Source of the DNA: CAZOHG01 sp964579725
GTDB lineage: Bacteria; Zhuqueibacterota; JdFR-76; BMS3Abin05
Direction of reading: 5' to 3'
Assembly: GCA_964579725.1 (NCBI GenBank)
Contig: CAZOHG010000090.1
Coordinates: 1 to 10,753, forward strand
DNA: 10,753 nucleotides
Shown here: in pieces, positions 7,089-10,753 of the stretch
Layout: every line of letters begins with the position of its first letter
Position numbering within the stretch: position 1 is the first letter of the stretch
Translations under genes and position numbers: made by a program
The notes under the pieces: model-generated
The model's input: only the letters and a program-made list of their open reading frames with translations
What the model was told of the DNA's origin: nothing
Databases searched by the model: none

Positions 7089-7928
7089 TCACGGCACATT
7101 GGGTTCAGCCCCCCATTCTGCAGCCAGCTTGCGGTAGTACCGGGCGTCAGCAGTCTTTCCCCGCTTTTCACTTCCGGCAGCCAAAATGCGGCATTTTTCC
7201 ACAAGCATTTTGCGAGCCAGCCGGGCGTCACGAGGATTGAGATTGCCGCTCTTTAAAACCTTCAGAATCGACCGAACCCGGAAGCGGTCCAAACCCCAAA
7301 ATTGTTGCGAAAGCTGACCCGGGTGCCCGCCGCGCTTCACAATAAGTTTTTGGGGAATAAACAGAATGGGAAATCGGCTGCCGATTCGGAGCCAGAGGTC
7401 GTAATCTTCACCGGCAGGCAAGGACTCGTCGAAAAGTCCAACTTCTTCAAAAACCGAACGAGCGATTAAGACGGAGGAGGGACTAATAATACAGAGCGGC
7501 AGCAAGTTTTCAAAAATCCAGCCAGAATATTTCTGGTGGCGCTTTTTGGGATTGGCCCAGCGCCCGCGACGAATCCACACTTCGTCCGTGTAACTCATCC
7601 GAAACTCGGGGTGCCGAGTCATTTCTTCCAACTGGATTTCTAATTTTCGGGGTTTCCACAGATCATCGGAATCCAAAAAGCAGAGGTAATCTCCCCGAGC
7701 GTGCTTAATTCCGGTGTTTCGTGCTGCACTTACACCGCGATTCGGCTGGGCAATGTAGATGAGTTGATGGAAAAAGGGCTCCAGTACCTCGGGGGTCTCG
7801 TCGGTGGAGCCGTCGTCCACTACAAGGAGTTCAAAATCCCGAAACGTCTGATTGAGGACGGATTCAACGGCTTCCGCAATCCAATTGGCTCGATTGTAGG
7901 TTGGAATAATGATCGAAACAACCGGCAT
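7089..7928 (-). CDS. Family 2 (GT-A fold) glycosyltransferase
   Basis: A 279-residue protein beginning VSIIIPTYNR (residues 4-13), the standard opening of GT2 enzymes. Nucleotide-sugar binding is marked by DDGSTD at 38-43, N-R-G-V-S-A-A-R-N at 63-71 and the metal-binding DSDD at 86-89. GEDYDLW at 173-179 supplies the likely catalytic base. The C-terminal 50 residues are basic and helical, with no transmembrane segment, so the enzyme is probably cytoplasmic or peripheral and adds a sugar to a polysaccharide, glycolipid or glycoprotein. The acceptor cannot be predicted. The start is fixed: an in-frame TGA lies two codons before the ATG. Only a weak GGTGG (7936-7940) precedes it, the poorest ribosome site in the window. 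It sits 88 nt after the protease gene on the same strand and may be co-transcribed. No other glycan genes are nearby. Confidence 0.92.
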   Translation of the reverse strand: MPVVSIIIPTYNRANWIAEAVESVLNQTFRDFELLVVDDGSTDETPEVLEPFFHQLIYIAQPNRGVSAARNTGIKHARGDYLCFLDSDDLWKPRKLEIQLEEMTRHPEFRMSYTDEVWIRRGRWANPKKRHQKYSGWIFENLLPLCIISPSSVLIARSVFEEVGLFDESLPAGEDYDLWLRIGSRFPILFIPQKLIVKRGGHPGQLSQQFWGLDRFRVRSILKVLKSGNLNPRDARLARKMLVEKCRILAAGSEKRGKTADARYYRKLAAEWGAEPNVP

Positions 7929-8016
7929 TTTTCAACCACCCAGGCCAGACAATGGGTAAACCTTCACGGAAACGGACGCGGACATTTCGCCTTTCCGCCT
8001 CGAATCGTTTTTTCTT

Positions 8017-10269
8017 TTACCGAACAAGCAGGATTTTTTTCACCCTTCGCTGGCCTCCGGCACTAAGTTGAACAAAATAGATTCCGGCCGGAGCCAATCC
8101 CCCTGCCGTGGTACGTCCGTTCCACACAATTTGACGGGACCCGGTCGATTGGGGCCTCAGGGGAATTTCCTTTACCATTTGTCCGAGAACATTGACAATG
8201 CGAATTCGCGCGGCTTTTTCCGAAGGAAGCCGAACCACGAAAGCTACCCCGTTTCCTCTGGAGGGAGAAAAGGGATTTGGGAAAGCGCCTAAAAGCTCAA
8301 AAGACTGGGGAGCGTTTCTTTCCTTCTCCGGCGACGCAATTCCCGTCGTCAAAAGAGAGAGGGCGGCAAAGGCATTCACCTTTCCGTACCCCCACGTATT
8401 GTTGGGAATCGACCCCGTGTAACTGTCCGAGGTGGCCGTTTGAATGAGATCGGACTTCACCATTTCGGGGGTTAGACCCGGGTCTTTTTCCAACATCAGA
8501 GCAACGGTACCAGCCACGTGAGGTGATGCCATGCTGGTTCCCTGCAGCACAAAATATTTTTCGCCGGGCAACACGCGCGGCCCCTGAGTGGCCAGCAAAT
8601 TCGCCTCACCGGACATGGCGGAGGCAATAACCTGCCCCGGCGCCGTCACATCCGGTTTTATTCGACCGTCCAATGTGGGCCCAATGCTCGAAAAATCCGC
8701 AATATCTCCGATGGGAACATTTCCCGTTAAATGGTAGGTTTGGTTATCCTTGTTCGTCCACTGGTTTTTGGTGTTAAACGCTCCCACCGTAATGACCCGG
8801 GGAGCCGTTCCGGGCATCCCGACGGTGTAGTCCGAATCCCCTCCCACAAAATTCAGTCCGTCCAAACTGCCGGAGAAGGAATCGAATTCGCCGTTGTCGC
8901 CGTACACCCAGGCGTGCAGATTTCCCGTGCCGCGCACCTTCATGACCCAGGTAATGGCCGTCGAGGTAAAATTGTAACTACCGTTGTTGTTGGTGATTTC
9001 AAAAACCACGTGCCGCAAGCCGTTAAACGGGTTGTTTGTTTCGGTGGCATCGATGGTGTAAATACCATACGTTGTGCCGTTGGCAGCGTACGTCTTTTGG
9101 GACAGCCGATTTCCGGGCGTTACCCACTGACTTGAGGGCAGAAGATTCAAATCCTTGTCCAAACCGGCCAGAGCAAAATCCAAATTACCGTTTCGGTACC
9201 ACACGTCCACATACACGTCGTGCGGGTCGTTGGCGTAGGCCACGAATCCGGTGGCCTTTTCGTCGTTGTTCAAGGAATAGGAAACATGAATGGGTTTGTC
9301 CCCTTCATTGGAGGCCGCCACCACTAAAATCTGCCCCGCCCGAACCTTGCTGTCCAATAACTGCTCGGCCGCTGTTGTGCCGTCGTGCGGACCCTGCTGG
9401 GTGGACAAACTAAGATTGACAACGGTCGGTTCGTGTCGGGCACCGGCCAGACGGAAAACGTATTCCACGGCATCCACAATGTGGTTGAAATTGAAATCGG
9501 TTTTAACTTCAATCAGATCCGCCGCTGGAGCCACACCCACATATTTTCCGCTGGGTGCACCGTTTCCCGCCGCAATGCCGGACACGTGTGTGCCGTGCCC
9601 GTAATGGCCGGGGCCGTCTATTTCCGTACACCGACCAGCGTTAATGTCCGCTGCCGAAAATTCAGCACCGTAATTAAAAAAGTGGGGTTTTGGGCCGGTT
9701 TGGGTCTGATCCCAAACGTACAGAATCCGCGTCGTACCATCGGGATTTTGAAATGCCGGGTGGGTTACGTCGATGCCGGAGTCCACAATTCCCACAACCA
9801 CCCCCTTCCCTTGATACCCTCGCTTCAGGGGGGATTGGCCGAGGCGCACACGGTTCGCCTGAATCACCGGTACACTGACATCCAATTTGGGCTTTGCCGG
9901 AAGAAAATTTTCCACGTAACGCACCTGCCGAAGCTTCAGCAGGTCAGGCAGATTTTGAACGGGAAGGGTTACCGTGGCAAATTGCGGGGTTTCCGTACCC
10001 ACGGAACCTTTTAGAGGCGCCAAAGCGCTGCGAAGTGAAAAACCGGGCTGCTTGGTCACAAGTAAAGAAATCATAAGCCGGGGTCCCGATTTTTGGAGTC
10101 CGACACGAGCAAAATCCGCCTCCGTTAGGGCCTCACTTTGCAAGCGCTCCCACACCAATTTCGTGTAAGGCGAAACCCGCGCGCTTGCCGTCAGACTTTC
10201 GGCCCGTCCGTTCCCTGCAAAAAGAACTACCACCCCAAAAACAAACAAAATCCGCATGATGTATTTCAC
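8017..10269 (-). CDS. Secreted subtilisin-family (S8) serine protease with T9SS type A-like sorting domain
   Basis: A 750-residue preproprotein. The signal peptide is about 1-23, and the propeptide about 24-127 ends in VRYVENFLPAKP. In the catalytic domain the triad is complete: D163 in VDSGID, H225 in HGTHVSG and S579 in GTSMASPHVAG, with oxyanion N321 in VVAASNEG. A beta-rich insert of about 160 residues (roughly 327-488) separates N321 from the serine segment, like the jelly-roll insert of some S8 subfamilies. The C-terminus (about 657-750) has FPNPFSP, IRIVNVLGQMV, V-W-N-G-R, PAGIYFVQL and a basic K-K-I-L-L-V-R end, matching T9SS type A/FlgD-like sorting domains. I infer export, passage through the T9SS and surface attachment or release. 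It follows the propeptide-like lipoprotein by 13 nt. The start is a GTG, chosen for its ribosome site. Confidence 0.95.
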   Translation of the reverse strand: MKYIMRILFVFGVVVLFAGNGRAESLTASARVSPYTKLVWERLQSEALTEADFARVGLQKSGPRLMISLLVTKQPGFSLRSALAPLKGSVGTETPQFATVTLPVQNLPDLLKLRQVRYVENFLPAKPKLDVSVPVIQANRVRLGQSPLKRGYQGKGVVVGIVDSGIDVTHPAFQNPDGTTRILYVWDQTQTGPKPHFFNYGAEFSAADINAGRCTEIDGPGHYGHGTHVSGIAAGNGAPSGKYVGVAPAADLIEVKTDFNFNHIVDAVEYVFRLAGARHEPTVVNLSLSTQQGPHDGTTAAEQLLDSKVRAGQILVVAASNEGDKPIHVSYSLNNDEKATGFVAYANDPHDVYVDVWYRNGNLDFALAGLDKDLNLLPSSQWVTPGNRLSQKTYAANGTTYGIYTIDATETNNPFNGLRHVVFEITNNNGSYNFTSTAITWVMKVRGTGNLHAWVYGDNGEFDSFSGSLDGLNFVGGDSDYTVGMPGTAPRVITVGAFNTKNQWTNKDNQTYHLTGNVPIGDIADFSSIGPTLDGRIKPDVTAPGQVIASAMSGEANLLATQGPRVLPGEKYFVLQGTSMASPHVAGTVALMLEKDPGLTPEMVKSDLIQTATSDSYTGSIPNNTWGYGKVNAFAALSLLTTGIASPEKERNAPQSFELLGAFPNPFSPSRGNGVAFVVRLPSEKAARIRIVNVLGQMVKEIPLRPQSTGSRQIVWNGRTTAGGLAPAGIYFVQLSAGGQRRVKKILLVR

Positions 10270-10276
10270 AATCTTT

Positions 10277-10281
10277 TCCTT
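10277..10281 (-). promoter_or_regulatory. Ribosome binding site that selects a GTG start for the protease
   Basis: AAGGA lies seven nt before the GTG at 10269, just past the stop codon of the lipoprotein gene. The first in-frame ATG (10257) would be 19 nt away, too far, so initiation at GTG is favoured and adds four residues to the signal peptide. Confidence 0.7.
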
Positions 10282-10282
10282 A

Positions 10283-10630
10283 CTATTTCGTTGGTTTCGC
10301 TTTTTCAGCCAATTGCAAATATTTAATCTCTTTCATTTCGGCCAAAGGACGAATCCCGGCCATTGGGACGTCGGCCGTGAAGAGCTTCCCGGCCACCGTC
10401 CCGATTCTTGCGCCCGTTGTCGCCATCTTTTTTCGCACCCTTTCCGTAATCTCAACCCGGGCGGTTCCTAAAACAGGCACCCATGTGTTCGGTACTCGGG
10501 AAACGCTCTTCGACTCCAACAAGGTTTTCAAGCCGGGGTCTAATTTGGTGCGAAACTCTTCACCCTTTTGACACCCCCCAAAGGCAAAAAGGACTACTCC
10601 TACTACCAAAAATATCGACCAGAATTTCAT
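10283..10630 (-). CDS. Small lipoprotein resembling a free-standing subtilase propeptide (I9-like)
   Basis: A 115-residue protein. Residues 1-20 (MKFWSIFLVV, GVVLFAFGGC) form a lipoprotein signal with the likely lipidated C20; F at -3 is not the usual lipobox residue. Residues 76-113 align without gaps to residues 90-127 of the protease encoded next: both share G-T, then T three residues before V/L-P, then L, then K/R-Y, then A-K-P. Conservative matches (I/V, M/L, K/R) fill the rest. The protein stops two residues after A-K-P, at the end of the propeptide region. Subtilase propeptides and I9 proteins act as intramolecular chaperones and tight inhibitors, so I infer a membrane-anchored inhibitor, immunity protein or chaperone. 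The start is set by TAGGA at 10640-10644, nine nt before the ATG. The frame is open upstream to the window edge, but a start there would bury the signal peptide. Confidence 0.8.
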   Translation of the reverse strand: MKFWSIFLVVGVVLFAFGGCQKGEEFRTKLDPGLKTLLESKSVSRVPNTWVPVLGTARVEITERVRKKMATTGARIGTVAGKLFTADVPMAGIRPLAEMKEIKYLQLAEKAKPTK

Positions 10631-10753
10631 GAAATTCAATCCTATTTTTTCATTCGGGAAATAGTTCGGAGACGCGGCATTTTTGCCGAAAACGAAAGGC
10701 CTTCTTCGGAATGCTCCACCACACGAGAGTCGGCCTAATTTTCTATCGACCCA
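10631..10753 (-). other. Region upstream of the lipoprotein-protease pair
   Basis: No convincing promoter is visible here. TAGGA at 10640-10644 is the ribosome site of the lipoprotein. A small perfect hairpin, CGGCA with TGCCG around a 4-nt loop, lies at 10675-10688 and AAGGCCTT is palindromic near 10697. The lipoprotein frame happens to be open through all 41 codons to the edge, so a longer protein starting outside the window cannot be excluded from this sequence alone. Confidence 0.4.

Noticed and set aside
6883..7092. A 69-codon GTG-start frame overlapping the glycosyltransferase stop by 4 nt
   Set aside because: The overlap looks like translational coupling, but there is no ribosome site, the peptide is low in structure signals, and the frame runs through the hairpin cluster into the A/T-rich tract.
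10631..10639. TTG at 10639 as start of the lipoprotein
   Set aside because: The TAGGA ribosome site directly abuts the TTG, leaving no spacing; the ATG at 10630 has a 9-nt gap and begins a tidy lipoprotein signal.

Overview
This window carries six genes, all read on the minus strand, so the reading order is from high to low coordinates. The organism is most likely a member of the Fibrobacteres-Chlorobi-Bacteroidetes (FCB) superphylum, and I favour a Calditrichota/KSB1-like lineage over true Bacteroidota. The reasons are a PorV/PorQ-family outer-membrane protein, a C-terminal type IX secretion (T9SS) sorting domain on a protease, and a TonB-dependent receptor with an N-terminal carboxypeptidase-regulatory domain. 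Five of the six starts also have a clear purine-rich Shine-Dalgarno sequence, and the one good promoter is of sigma-70 type. Classical Bacteroidota largely lack both. The lineage is inference; the features are visible in the sequence.

Right part (about 10630 to 8017): a two-gene unit. A small lipoprotein is followed 13 nt later by a large secreted subtilisin-family (S8) protease with a signal peptide, a propeptide, a full catalytic triad and a T9SS type A-like C-terminal domain. The mature part of the lipoprotein aligns without gaps to the second half of the protease's own propeptide, and it ends almost exactly where the propeptide ends. It therefore looks like a free-standing, membrane-anchored protease propeptide: an inhibitor, immunity protein or folding chaperone for the protease beside it. 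I consider this the most interesting item in the window. A family 2 glycosyltransferase follows (7928 to 7089).

Middle (7088 to 6194): about 900 nt without a convincing gene. From the glycosyltransferase end it holds a cluster of GC-rich hairpins, an extremely A/T-rich tract, a near-consensus sigma-70 promoter on the minus strand, an operator-like inverted repeat at its predicted start point, and a leader of roughly 535 nt. The leader contains a nested hairpin and possible mini-ORFs.

Left part (6193 to the window edge): a three-gene operon-like set transcribed from that promoter. It encodes a TonB-dependent receptor, then (16 nt later) a PorV/PorQ-family beta-barrel protein, then (49 nt later) a large secreted protein that runs off the window. 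The secreted protein has two widely separated tandem pairs of EF-hand-type calcium loops, and its visible end looks like a fibronectin-III-like fold. The arrangement suggests a surface receptor, an outer-membrane secretion partner and a calcium-binding surface protein made together. The ligand cannot be read from the sequence.
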